From Paramyrothecium sp. XJ0827 (taxonomy: Eukaryota; Ascomycota; Sordariomycetes; Hypocreales; Stachybotryaceae): a stretch of 64,000 nucleotides of DNA. Positions 22,435-32,647 of this stretch are shown here, one piece after another. Both the position numbers and the translations under genes were made by a program. The stretch spans positions 2,790,001 through 2,854,000 of the forward strand of contig JAJFPB010000008.1 of the NCBI GenBank assembly GCA_020881915.1, given 5' to 3'. Below the pieces are notes generated by a model. That model was not told the DNA's origin. It made no database searches and saw nothing but the letters and a program-made list of their open reading frames with translations. The stretch's first letter is position 1, and each line of letters starts with the position of its first letter.

Positions 22435-23228
22435 TTTGTCTGATGTGTTGCTGTATTCAAGAACGAAGAAGAGAAGATTGATCACTGGAAACTACAAAGA
22501 CTTGCTTAAAGAAAAGTGATGCTTGAGCTTTTTATCTGGTTGAAACCCCCCTTCTTCCCAGAATTGTGCTTGACAAATCAAACCCGACCTCGCATTGGAT
22601 GAGCTTGCGGGGCCGGTTGGATAGCCGGAAATCCGCGAAGCTAGTGTGATCATCGTCCGAAACTCCGCGAGGCTTGAGCGAATTATGATCGTATTCTCCG
22701 TTACGTCAGCTGGTTAGCTCTTCGAATATTGGCAGTCACAGAGGAGCATGGCCCACTCCCCCCATTAGCCGACGGATAAAGGAGGTTTGGCTGAGGCGAT
22801 CAGGACTTCTGTCTCTGGTAGTGGGGAAAGTGACATTCGCACGCCGAATACCAATCTAGACCTTGGGGCCTATTGGATGCAGCGCAGGATTTCGTTAGAC
22901 ATGCCTAGCAGCTGATATGAATGCTTGATATCTACGACTGGTGGGTGTTCATACTGCTGTTGATCGTTCGAAAGGGTGGGAAGCCAATACCACAAATGCT
23001 CCATTATCATATCCAAATATTAACAGCTCTGTAACAGAATAAAGGCATCACGGTGTGAAATTGCTGAAACCGCAGCTACGTTGTTGTCATGGAAGGTAAG
23101 GCTGCCTTCGTAATAGCTCTTCACATTCAACTAACTAGGATTAAGGAACGACATCGGAAGATCAAAGAGAAGTTAGGTCTAATGTGGTTTCGATCGACTT
23201 GATTGAATGGACTTAATTAACTATTGAG
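22435..23228. other. Intergenic region
   Basis: Promoter of the minus-strand dehydrogenase (22435 upward) and the 3' side of the subtilase gene. No coding pattern seen. Confidence 0.5.
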
Positions 23229-25970
23229 TTAGGTGTTAACTACGCTTGTCCATTCTAGAGTCCAAGGGCTGCTATGCCAAACCTCCAGGTCCTCCGACCT
23301 AGAAGCATCACCAAAGAGTTTGAGCACTTCGACTTTCCAGACCCAAGTCCCAGCTGGCAAAAATGCCCCGTTTTTATCAGCCCCCGAATACATGTAGGTT
23401 AATTGAGGTTCCCAAAAATCGTACGAATCAGCTGTTACGTATAAGTCTTCAATACCGGTGGCGTTCCCGGTTAGGTCGACGATGCTAATCCTGCAGAAAC
23501 GCGACTGCGTCACCCACGTCATGACCATTCCGGGCACAAGGCTGCTGTTACTGCAGGTAATAGGGATGTCCTTGGTGGCATCCCAAGCACAGCTGAATAG
23601 ATAGTTCTCTTCATCGATCAAAGTGGAGCTACCGGTGGTGGCATCGATTGAGGCTACTTGTGTGCCGTCGGGATCAATCATAGGTAGGTCGCGCAAGGCT
23701 GTGCTGAAACCAGTATATGGCACACGGACCCTGTCACTAGTGGAGGAGACGAGTTCTACAAAGCCGCCAAAGTATGAACCACGCGAATTGGCCTCTGCGA
23801 GTTTGGGGTCGCTCCTAATGCTGACGCTAATTGTTGCTGATCCACCGGGTGCGATTGTAAAAGAGGTCGGAGATATCGTTAAATCCGCAGACTCTGCAAC
23901 AGCATCATGCCCTTGTGATTTCCTGGTGGAGCCCGGCCTGTCAAGAATGTATCCCGATGCGCCGGGCACATGGCTTATTTCAACTATATGTTGGGTGGTA
24001 TCTTGGTTGATGATGGTAAAATTGAGGCTGTCGGCTCTGTTGGTGGTATCATTAAAATTAAGTGAACCAACATTGACAGTGAATGGGCTCTTAACTGCGG
24101 AATATGCGTCCACGACACCACCGCCTTGCTGGAATATTGGTGCAGGATAGTCCTCTATGACTCGATCCGTGGAATCAGGCGAAGCGTTGTGCACATAGCT
24201 GACAACTTGGGCTGTGCCCACCATGACATTTTTGATCTCGAGCGCGGTATAGTCCGGGTGGGCTTGTTTTACCAGCGATGCCACTGCGGCGGCAAATGGA
24301 CAGGAGAAACTTGTCCCTGAAATAACATCCCAAGATCCGGCGATTCTGGGTGTGGGCGCAAGGACCATCCTCCCTGGAGCCAGCAAAGAAGGCATCATTG
24401 CCCCGTTCAAGTTGGGCCCCCAGCCCGAGAACCCGGCAGCGAGCCCTCCGTACTTGTTTGAAAGTCGGCTCAAGCTTGCGTCGGCTGTCTCAGAGTTCAA
24501 ATCTACTGGAACTGACACAGTGACAACATTGCCCTTGCTGATGGAGTCCAGGATCAAGTCTGCTGATGCGCGATCAAGAGTGATAATGTTGGTGACGTTC
24601 CTGTCCACACTGCCGACCTTCAAAAGACCAGATGACTCGTCCCATGCTGCAGGTGGGTAGTACATTATGGAATGAACTCCTAACCGAGAAAGAAAGTCAT
24701 CTTCACCAGCGTCACTCCAACAGGTATTCCAATCCACGAGAAGAATCGTATCAGCTGTGTTCTGAGGCAATGCCCTTCGATCAGCCGGAAGGGGGCGACA
24801 ACCTGTCGCAGTGGTGGTGTTGGCTTCGCCGTCGGCCGGAAACCATACTGTCAGCTCTTTGCTAGTCCCGGTCGCCTCAAAGCCACTAAATGGCACCCCC
24901 AATGTGAATCGCAAGTCTCCGGCTGATGATGCAGCTTTGAATGAATAGAAGGGCGTCTCCCAATTGTTTGCTGCACCTATGCTCGCAACCAAATCTCCGG
25001 ATGCAGGACTCTGGCCGGAAAACGGCCCTGGGCCACTGTTGCCTGATGATATAGCCACGAATATCCCATTCGCCATGATGCGGCTCATGACGACGGCCCA
25101 TGGATCATCTGGAAATATCATGAAGGACCCGTAGCTAGTGGCAAGTACATCAACTCCAGCCTCGGCTGCCATAAGACTTGCTTGGATCAGGACGTCGTTG
25201 CCAAGTCCACCGTTACATGGAGCGATTCGATATATGTCGTATGTGGCATCAGGCGCAATACCCGTAAAGCCCAACTCGTCAACGCGCTTCCCGCCCATAA
25301 TTCCCAGCATTTGTGTTCCGTGCAATGCAACACCGCAAGCTGGGTCAATATCGTCGTCATTATCAACTAGGTTGACCTTGTGCCGTATTTTGATTCCTTC
25401 CAGTGCAGGGTGATCCAAGCTCGCACCTGTGTCCACCAGAGCTATGAATGTGCCGGCGCCGGTTATATTGGACTCATGGAGGCGGTCTATACCAGCACGG
25501 GTAAAAAGTGATTGCAGTGTTCCGTCTCCGAGCTGCCGAGGCATCACGACCGATGAGTCGAGCTGTGAGCGACGGCCTATTCCGGTGGCACCTCCCCCGG
25601 GAGAACTTGCAAGATTCGCGCGCTCGTGCGAAATCGCTTGAGTCTCTCCATCAGTGGGATTCACAATGTTACTGACAGGCCAAACGTTGTCGATAGTCTC
25701 GTGGCGTTTGATATCGTCCACGATTTGTCTTTCACTTCTCCCTTCTGAGTCGCATTCGAGGTTGAATGATAGCCCTGTGAAAAGACCCGACGAGAATTGA
25801 TGGCGGATGGTTGATCGACAATTCACGGGTGTAATTTCAGAAAGCACTGCGTTTGGTTCCAAGTTTGGCTCCGTGAATTCGACAATGAACGCGCCGTTGT
25901 ACGCAGTTACCAGCGGTAGCAGAGCGACCAGTGCCGCCCCCAGGCTTCGACTAGTCGAGCTTGGTAACAT
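23229..25970 (-). CDS. Secreted subtilisin-like serine protease (peptidase S8)
   Basis: Single-exon frame of 913 residues with a signal peptide (residues 1-23, ending PLVTA). Residues about 24-150 form an inhibitor-like propeptide. The catalytic residues are all visible: Asp180 in ALVDTGASLDHP, His217 in ALHGTQMLGI, oxyanion Asn311 in ISSGNSGPGP, and Ser554 in SGTSFSCPFAAA. A long insert between Asn and Ser (residues about 370-500) fits a PA-domain-bearing subtilase. The C-terminal 300 residues resemble the Fn3-like domain of C5a-peptidase-type and minor extracellular proteases (VNVGSLNFNDT, then TISVSIRSDP). Many NxT/NxS sites suggest glycosylation. Role: extracellular protein degradation, probably nutrition or host interaction. 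Intact. Confidence 0.93.
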   Translation of the reverse strand: MLPSSTSRSLGAALVALLPLVTAYNGAFIVEFTEPNLEPNAVLSEITPVNCRSTIRHQFSSGLFTGLSFNLECDSEGRSERQIVDDIKRHETIDNVWPVSNIVNPTDGETQAISHERANLASSPGGGATGIGRRSQLDSSVVMPRQLGDGTLQSLFTRAGIDRLHESNITGAGTFIALVDTGASLDHPALEGIKIRHKVNLVDNDDDIDPACGVALHGTQMLGIMGGKRVDELGFTGIAPDATYDIYRIAPCNGGLGNDVLIQASLMAAEAGVDVLATSYGSFMIFPDDPWAVVMSRIMANGIFVAISSGNSGPGPFSGQSPASGDLVASIGAANNWETPFYSFKAASSAGDLRFTLGVPFSGFEATGTSKELTVWFPADGEANTTTATGCRPLPADRRALPQNTADTILLVDWNTCWSDAGEDDFLSRLGVHSIMYYPPAAWDESSGLLKVGSVDRNVTNIITLDRASADLILDSISKGNVVTVSVPVDLNSETADASLSRLSNKYGGLAAGFSGWGPNLNGAMMPSLLAPGRMVLAPTPRIAGSWDVISGTSFSCPFAAAVASLVKQAHPDYTALEIKNVMVGTAQVVSYVHNASPDSTDRVIEDYPAPIFQQGGGVVDAYSAVKSPFTVNVGSLNFNDTTNRADSLNFTIINQDTTQHIVEISHVPGASGYILDRPGSTRKSQGHDAVAESADLTISPTSFTIAPGGSATISVSIRSDPKLAEANSRGSYFGGFVELVSSTSDRVRVPYTGFSTALRDLPMIDPDGTQVASIDATTGSSTLIDEENYLFSCAWDATKDIPITCSNSSLVPGMVMTWVTQSRFCRISIVDLTGNATGIEDLYVTADSYDFWEPQLTYMYSGADKNGAFLPAGTWVWKVEVLKLFGDASRSEDLEVWHSSPWTLEWTSVVNT

Positions 25971-27030
25971 TGTAATGAAAGACCCAAGTCACCCGAAGTG
26001 GCCACGGACAATTCCGCGTATGAGCAGGGGGTGCATACAGAGAGAAGGCTACAGTCTATTGCTAAAGCAGGATACATTTTCTTTTCTTGCTTGATATAGT
26101 ATGAATAATACAGATCTAACTGCCAACGGAAGACCGGAAATTAGATACTATCAGTCCTGATGGCACTAAAGTAGACTGAAAGTTAAATCTCGTCCTGTAG
26201 TGTCAATTGCCTAAAAGGTACCAAGATTAATATTAAAGAGTGGGCATTTGCTAGATCGAGAACCAACCCTGCAAGGCCGACACCACAAGGAATGCGACAG
26301 AGCTAAAAGCCGCGTCAGCGTCTAATTGCTCGCACGGAAATTGGCCTGGAACCCCTGGAGAGCACTAGATGCAATCTTGCATTCGCATAGCTAGATCACG
26401 AGGTCAACTGTCATGCCGTATCTGCGGAAGCTGGCTGGACTCAGCTGAAATGAACCACGCCTAGTTCCGGCACCAACATCAGACAGACAGGCCTTTGACA
26501 ATAAATCGCTGGGGTTGGAATGGGGCTTAGCAAGGAAACCGAGAGCGACATATCAAAGCTCACAGAGCTGGCATCTTCAGAGACACCGCGACATTGGGGA
26601 AAGAGCAAAAGGATTTTTCGCTTGACCACAATGAGTCTGCAAACAAGTTTCGGCAGTGGCTGTCCAATACCCCGAACATAACCGCCCTCAGGTGAGGGGG
26701 CAAGATAGCATGATCAATCAAGAATCGGTTCAACAATACCCTGGCTGCCTCCGCACACTCAAGGGGATAATCACGCAGAACTTATTGCATTATCGAGTTA
26801 ATTCCAAAAACGCGACTTGTGGAATTTCTTACGGGGACAGATAATACGCACTTATGCGTATTATAGGGTGGGTGCCTGGCTTGAAGCGAAGCGGGGAGCT
26901 TCAATCACCTCCCCTCAGGAAAGAAAAACAGACAATTTACTACATGCGAAGGAGTGTTTACTAAAATTATTCCGAAAGTCTCTCCAATCATAGTTCAAAG
27001 GGAAAGATTGGCAATCTTCTACAGCCTACC
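25971..27030. other. Intergenic region between divergent genes
   Basis: Shared upstream region of the subtilase (minus) and the TPR-CHAT gene (plus). It contains a perfect 24-bp palindrome at 26841-26864 (listed separately) and no supported gene. Confidence 0.5.
26841..26864. repeat. Perfect 24-bp palindrome (10-bp arms, 4-base spacer)
   Basis: ATAATACGCA is followed by CTTA and then its exact reverse complement TGCGTATTAT. It sits about 165 bases before the TPR-CHAT start codon. It could be a dimeric transcription-factor site or a hairpin in the leader. Confidence 0.6.
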
Positions 27031-29961
27031 ATGGCTGGCCTTACTGAGGCTATTCTATTAGCAAAGGAAGTTCTCGATTCGACCCCAGAAAACGATCCAG
27101 AATATCCCATATATCTAAACCACTTGGCGACCCGGCTCAGCAATCGATATCAAGAGACAGGGGCAGATTCTGATCTAGAAGAATGCATTCGCTACACAAC
27201 AGAAGCTATTGATTCGGTCCCAAAAGACGGTCCAAATTACCCAAAGTTTCTTAGTAACCTTGGACTCTATCTTGGATTACGGTTCAATCGAAGTCAAGCG
27301 AAGACAGACCTCAACGAAGCTGTTGAACTGGCGAGGGCAGCTCTTGATGGGACTGAACAGAACCATCCGGCTCGGGCTGAATATTTGGACAGAACTGGAA
27401 TAGCACTCAATGAGAGATATAATAACCGAGGAATACTATCTGACCTTCACGAGGCTATCTCATTGTCGGAAGAAGCTATCAGTCTGACTCCCAACAACCA
27501 CAAATACCGTGCTGGGCGCTTATCCAATCTTGCCAATCACCTCCGAGATAGCTATGTAAGAACTGGGGATATGAATAGTCTCGACGAGGCTATCCGGTAT
27601 GCAATAGAAGCCGTCAATATAAGCACCAACGATCACCCGGATCGCCGAAGACTTCTCAGTTCCCTTGGCCAACAATTGAAGAAACGATACTTGAGGCTCG
27701 GTACCATAGCCGATCTTGATATGGCTCTCAAAGTATCTGAAGAAGCTCTTGCATTGACCATGGAGAATAATCCTGAGTATCCACATCACGTTTCAGCAGT
27801 TGCGTCATTGCTACATGCAAGGTATTCCAGGATGTGGCTGGCGTCAGATATTGAAGAATCTACTCGACTGTCACATGTAGCACTTAATATGCTTCCGAAA
27901 GGCCATTACTTAGTTGCACAGTACTCGGCAAATCTCTCTGCCAACCTTACCCAAAAGTACGAGCGATATGGTGGACTTGCCTACCTCAATGCGGCTATTC
28001 AAGCTATTAGAGGTGCCATCAAAGCAGCTACACAAGATCAACCGCAATATTCTATGTATTTATCGACTCTTTCCAATCTTCTTGGCAAAAGATCCTCAGA
28101 AACAGATGTCGTAGCTGACCTGCAGGAGGCGATCGAAGCGGCAAGCGAGGCTGTGGATCTGACTCCAGAGGACCATCCAGCACGTGCTTCCCGCCTAAAT
28201 GATCTTGGGTATCATCTCAGTCTCTCGGCGAAGGGCAAAGTGACGCCTGCCTACCACGAGGCTCTCGAGAAATATCAAATGGCCCTGAATCATGCACCCG
28301 CACAGCCTTATCAGCGGATTGAAGCCGGCATTAATATGATTTACACTGCTGCCCATCTCTCGAATTGGCAACGTGCATACCAAGCCTCAGAGTCTGTCAT
28401 GCGTCTTATACCAGAGATGTCACCCCGGTCACTGGAAAATTCTGACAAACAATACGTTCTAAGCCAGATACCCGAATTTGCCTCTAATGCTGCGGCTACG
28501 GCCATAATGGCTGGGAAAGGCCCCTTGGCTGTCTTGAATATACTGGAGCAGTGTCGCGGCTTCATTGGTACCTCACTTCAAGAAATGCGAATGGATATGT
28601 TAGATCTTCAGGACAAGCACCCCGAATTTGCTGATAAATTCATGCGATTACGTGAGGAACTTGATACCGTATCTGTTAGTAATGGCTTGGAAGATGATGG
28701 CATCCATCAATGGCAGACCCTGAGGGATCGACGTTTTCAAGCCTCCAAAGAGATTGACGATCTCCTCCATGAGATCCGCAAAAACGACGGCTTTGAAGAC
28801 TTTCTACTTTCTTTCAGCGAGTCACAAATACGCAAGGCCGCCGAGTTCGGTCCAATTGCGGTTATCAACGTAAGTCGCTACAGGTGTGACGCGATACTCG
28901 TAGAGGAGCATCAAATCCGAACACTGGCTTTACCAAACCTACACAGCTGTCACATCGGCGACAGATTACAGAATGGCTTATTGGGAAGCCCTGACGTCTT
29001 GCAATGGCTGTGGGACGTTGTAGCAAGCCCGATTTTAGATGCTCTGGGGTTTTTGCAACCTCCGTCTGACAACAAGTGGCCTCGAATTTGGTGGGTTCCC
29101 ACTGGCATCTTGAGCACGTTTCCACTCCACGCAGCTGGCCGTCATGCCCAGGGCTCCCACAAGTCTGTTTGCGATCGAGTCATGTCTTCTTACAGCTCCT
29201 CTATCAAGACAATGATTCACGTACGTCAACGTCGTTCTACTCAACCAACCCCGAATCTGGCTCTATGTGTGGCTATGGAGAATACACCAGGGCAATCACG
29301 CCTGCCGTTCGTGAAGAAAGAGATAGAACTGGTACAAGAAATAAGTAAATCTATGGGACTAAGCCCTCTTGAGCCCCCGAGGAGCAAAGTCAGTATACTA
29401 GAATGCTTAGGCCAAAGCGAAATCTTTCATTTTGCTGGCCATGGCAGTACACACAGAACTGACCCCTCAAAAAGTCACCTACTTTTGGGAGATGTAGCAA
29501 GTGATCCCCTTGCTGTATCAGATCTTTTTCAGATGAATCTCTGGAAGTCCTCTCCGTTCCTGGCTTATTTATCTGCTTGCGGAACAGGCCAGATTAAAGA
29601 CCGGAGGTACATGGATGAAACAATCAACCTCGTCAGCTCATTTCAGATCGCCGGCTTTCGCCACGTCATTGGCACGTTGTGGGAAGTGAATGATGCTATT
29701 TGTGTGGAGGTGGCTAGAATTGTCTATGAAGTGATTAAAGAAGGGTTTATAACAGATGAATCGGTGTGCTGCGGGCTTCACAGAGCGACTCGTGAGCTTC
29801 GGGATCGGTGGTTGCAAGAAAAGATGACTGTCGACTCCCAAGGCGGACTCTCCTATAACCAAGAAATACCTCAACCCAGCCATTGGATGCGAATAGCCGG
29901 GCTCTGGAGGATGATTTACCACCAAGAGACGTCAACCTCATCGATATGGATAATGGAATGA
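27031..29961 (+). CDS. TPR-CHAT protein (caspase-like peptidase with tetratricopeptide array)
   Basis: Intronless frame of 976 residues from ATG 27031. Residues 1-430 consist of about eight repeats of 45-55 residues with the pattern DL.EAI....EA......DHP.R...L..LG..L..R, a fungal/bacterial TPR variant. The C-terminal third is a CHAT domain (caspase HetF Associated with TPRs). Candidate catalytic residues are His804 in FHFAGHGST and Cys850 in LSACGTG; the block GFRHVIGTLWEVND is also characteristic. CHAT proteases are relatives of caspases and separases. Bacterial TPR-CHAT is the protease of type III-E CRISPR (Craspase) and of gasdermin-activating systems, while fungal copies are mostly uncharacterised. 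Both dyad residues are present, so activity is plausible. Substrate unknown. Confidence 0.93.
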   Translation: MAGLTEAILLAKEVLDSTPENDPEYPIYLNHLATRLSNRYQETGADSDLEECIRYTTEAIDSVPKDGPNYPKFLSNLGLYLGLRFNRSQAKTDLNEAVELARAALDGTEQNHPARAEYLDRTGIALNERYNNRGILSDLHEAISLSEEAISLTPNNHKYRAGRLSNLANHLRDSYVRTGDMNSLDEAIRYAIEAVNISTNDHPDRRRLLSSLGQQLKKRYLRLGTIADLDMALKVSEEALALTMENNPEYPHHVSAVASLLHARYSRMWLASDIEESTRLSHVALNMLPKGHYLVAQYSANLSANLTQKYERYGGLAYLNAAIQAIRGAIKAATQDQPQYSMYLSTLSNLLGKRSSETDVVADLQEAIEAASEAVDLTPEDHPARASRLNDLGYHLSLSAKGKVTPAYHEALEKYQMALNHAPAQPYQRIEAGINMIYTAAHLSNWQRAYQASESVMRLIPEMSPRSLENSDKQYVLSQIPEFASNAAATAIMAGKGPLAVLNILEQCRGFIGTSLQEMRMDMLDLQDKHPEFADKFMRLREELDTVSVSNGLEDDGIHQWQTLRDRRFQASKEIDDLLHEIRKNDGFEDFLLSFSESQIRKAAEFGPIAVINVSRYRCDAILVEEHQIRTLALPNLHSCHIGDRLQNGLLGSPDVLQWLWDVVASPILDALGFLQPPSDNKWPRIWWVPTGILSTFPLHAAGRHAQGSHKSVCDRVMSSYSSSIKTMIHVRQRRSTQPTPNLALCVAMENTPGQSRLPFVKKEIELVQEISKSMGLSPLEPPRSKVSILECLGQSEIFHFAGHGSTHRTDPSKSHLLLGDVASDPLAVSDLFQMNLWKSSPFLAYLSACGTGQIKDRRYMDETINLVSSFQIAGFRHVIGTLWEVNDAICVEVARIVYEVIKEGFITDESVCCGLHRATRELRDRWLQEKMTVDSQGGLSYNQEIPQPSHWMRIAGLWRMIYHQETSTSSIWIME

Positions 29962-31226
29962 ACAAAAGGGCTGATAACCTTAAATGGGTCCCCTTTATTC
30001 ATTTTGGAGTATAGTTTTATTCATAGAAGGACTAATATATAATAAAAAATACATGCTTGTTTTTATAATACTATATAAGATTATTATTCCCTATAAATAT
30101 TTCTATATTATATAGGCAAAGCTATTATAGCATGTAATAAATATTATAACTAAGCCTTCTTATTCTATTAAACTCTGAATTCTTTGCTTCTTTGATGTAA
30201 CTGCCTCAGGCTTGGCGGGCAGCTAGCGAGATTGAGCGACAGTTGCCTCCTAGTAGGACTAGCCTAACTGCAGTTTAGCCCTCAGTTTTACATTACGAAG
30301 GATATCGCCTGAGATGGGTGAGTACGGTGGTGATGGCTTAAGCGATTAAATTATTCATCGAGACCAACATCCAGTTAATCATCCTCCCCGAGCCTCTTAC
30401 TGTAACTTGCTGTAACTGCTTGAAATTCACCCAAGTACCCTTGCTTCATTCGCCTTTAGCTTGGAACGATGGTACGCAGTATTTCTCAAACATGAGCGTT
30501 GCGAATAACTGGCAGTACCGAAAATCACATGTCAATCTCGATCCTTGCGAAATTTTGGACGTCTTTGCTCATTGCGATGGAGGTCTTCGAGCAGTAGATG
30601 CCCAAGTCAATTACCGCTTGCCGCTACGCCTAACGGCTGTTGGATGCAGCCCTGCGGGGTCCAATCCTTGCCCTTGGTGGGAAAGGTGGGTGTGGCCCGT
30701 CGAAATGACAGGGGGTGAAGTGGCTGGACCAAGAGCAGCGCCCGTTTCATAACCGTCCTTGCCGTCATTGCAGTGATGGGGTGTGGCGTCAAGTGGTGAT
30801 ATAATGCATGATTCCTGCCAAGCTGCCACGTCGGCCGAATCAATCGCAAGACAAGCCTCTCTACGTTGGAAAGACCATTTTCATTGGCCTGTACGATTGT
30901 CATGTGCCAGAGACAGTACCCTGTGTCCTATGACGGATAATGTCGTCACCGCTTGTCGAGACGCGGCGACGATGTCATAGATGTGCTCGCGTAGTTTTTG
31001 TGACAGTTGTCGTAATTGATATCCGAGCGGCGCTCGTCACTTTCTGAGCTATAAATCTGTCAAAGTAACCAGTGGCCAGTTTCTGTTTCTAGTCGTGCTC
31101 GCTCTCAGTTTGGCATACATCGACTAAATACCACGTTAGTTTCAGAAGTCGGCTCCAGCACCCACGCCCATTACAAAGCACCACCAAATACCAAATACAT
31201 CCTCGAATCGCCAGCAGTAGCCTATT
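29962..31226. other. Intergenic region with an AT-rich block
   Basis: Bases 30000-30180 are very AT-rich (islands of TATA/ATTA) and resemble mutated repeat DNA, though they do not match the 18040 repeat. The frame 30420-30752 starts at TTG and has no motif. From about 31000 the sequence is the promoter of the opsin-related gene. Confidence 0.45.
31050..31056 (+). promoter_or_regulatory. Possible TATA box of the opsin-related gene
   Basis: TATAAAT lies 177 bases before the ATG at 31227, in otherwise mixed-composition DNA. Position and motif only. Confidence 0.3.
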
Positions 31227-32240
31227 ATGGGTCTACTAGTCCGCGCTAATGACGCTCTTCGGACCAACCCGCCGGCCGGCGCTGAACACCTTTCAGAAGG
31301 TGGTTCAAACTGGCTCTGGGCCGTGTTCGCGATCTTCTTAGTCACATTTGTGAGTGCAATGTAGCTGGAGCGGTGGGCGGCATTGCTAATATCATTTGAC
31401 AGCTCGTCTTCTTTGGCCTAACTTGGCGCGCACGCGCTGGCGAGAAGATCTTCCATTACCTGTTTGCGATCGCTCTCCTCACCGGCTCGGTTGCCTACTT
31501 TGCCATGGCTTCCGATCTGGCCTGGAGCGTGATCGCACAGGCCAATAATGTTTCTATAACCAGCGCAACTCGACAAATATTCTTCGCCAAATACGTCTAT
31601 TGGGTCGTGTCATTCCCCGTTGCCATTATCGCACTTGGCCTGCTGAGCGGCGTTTCGTGGGCTACCATTGTGTACAACATCGCCCTCTCCTGGATCTGGT
31701 GAGTCAACCCATTTTCCTCGTCAGTAGCTTTTGCTAATCATTTGTTTACTCAGGGTCTTGTCCTATCTTTTCTCGGCCTACACTGGCTCAAACTACAAGT
31801 GGGGATTTTTTGCGCTCGGCACGACTGCATACCTTGCCTTGGCGTTTAGCACCCTCGCCCAAGGCCACCATGGCGCTACCCGTGTCGGATACACCCGCGA
31901 TCATTCCGCACTGGCTGGTTGGACTAACTTTCTTTGGTTCCTCTACCCCATTGCGTTCGCAGTCTCTGATGGAGGCAATGTCATTGGGGTCACCGAGAGC
32001 TTTATATTCTTCGGCATCCTTGACTTGTTGTTCATCCCTGTGCTAGCCGTTGCCTTCATTTTCCTCGCTCGTCACTGGGACTACAGCCATCTCAACATTG
32101 CTTTCACCCAGTACGGCCGTGTCAACACCAATACGGGCGTCTTCCCAGAGAAGACGAGCACAGCGGCACCTCGCTCCACTGCGGAACGAGGCACAGTCAG
32201 CGGCGGTGAACCTGCGACTGTTTCTGGTGCTAGAGTTTGA
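31227..32240 (+). CDS. Opsin-related seven-helix membrane protein (ORP/YRO2-Hsp30 type)
   Basis: Exons 31227-31349, 31403-31698 and 31754-32240 give 301 residues with seven hydrophobic helices. Introns are GTGAGT..ACAG and GTGAGT..TCAG. The layout matches fungal microbial-rhodopsin relatives: helix C has KYVYWVVSFP where rhodopsins have R-Y-x-D-W, and helix G reads FGILDLLFIPVLAV where rhodopsins have LD.LAK. The retinal-binding lysine is replaced (Ile by alignment) and the helix C proton acceptor Asp is Tyr. This places it in the retinal-free opsin-related group (yeast YRO2/MRH1, HSP30-like), plasma-membrane proteins linked to stress and membrane maintenance. The C-terminal tail is Ser/Thr-rich. 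Intact. Confidence 0.92.
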
Positions 32241-32647
32241 TTTCAGGAATACATGCACACGCAGATGGCTACCTAGGAGAAATATCACAAGTCTTGTTCC
32301 AATAATTCTTTGATGCGAGGCTGGCATTTTTTTTTTTTTTTAGGCTTTAAGGTCCAGATTGATTCGAGACTGAGCTGAGCAATACGCACAGGGAAAATGT
32401 TTGAGGATGACTTTTCCACGAACCATAATAATGTTAATTTAATAGTTTCCGAGTTTTTCTAGTCATAATCAGGTGAAAGCAAATTAATCACTACTGGCTT
32501 AGTATCAACGCTCAATGAAACGTGGAAGACCCTGGTTTGTACACATTGCCGGTACTTCTGCAGTGCTAGTATTGAAATAGGTGTTTACTACATTGGAAAA
32601 GTGACGTGGTGCTCGCCAAAATCCAGGCATATTGCATTTTTGCAATA
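32241..32647. other. Convergent intergenic region
   Basis: Between the opsin-related gene (plus) and the TPR part of the kinase-TPR gene (minus). It carries a T-run at about 32327-32341. Nothing else seen. Confidence 0.5.
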
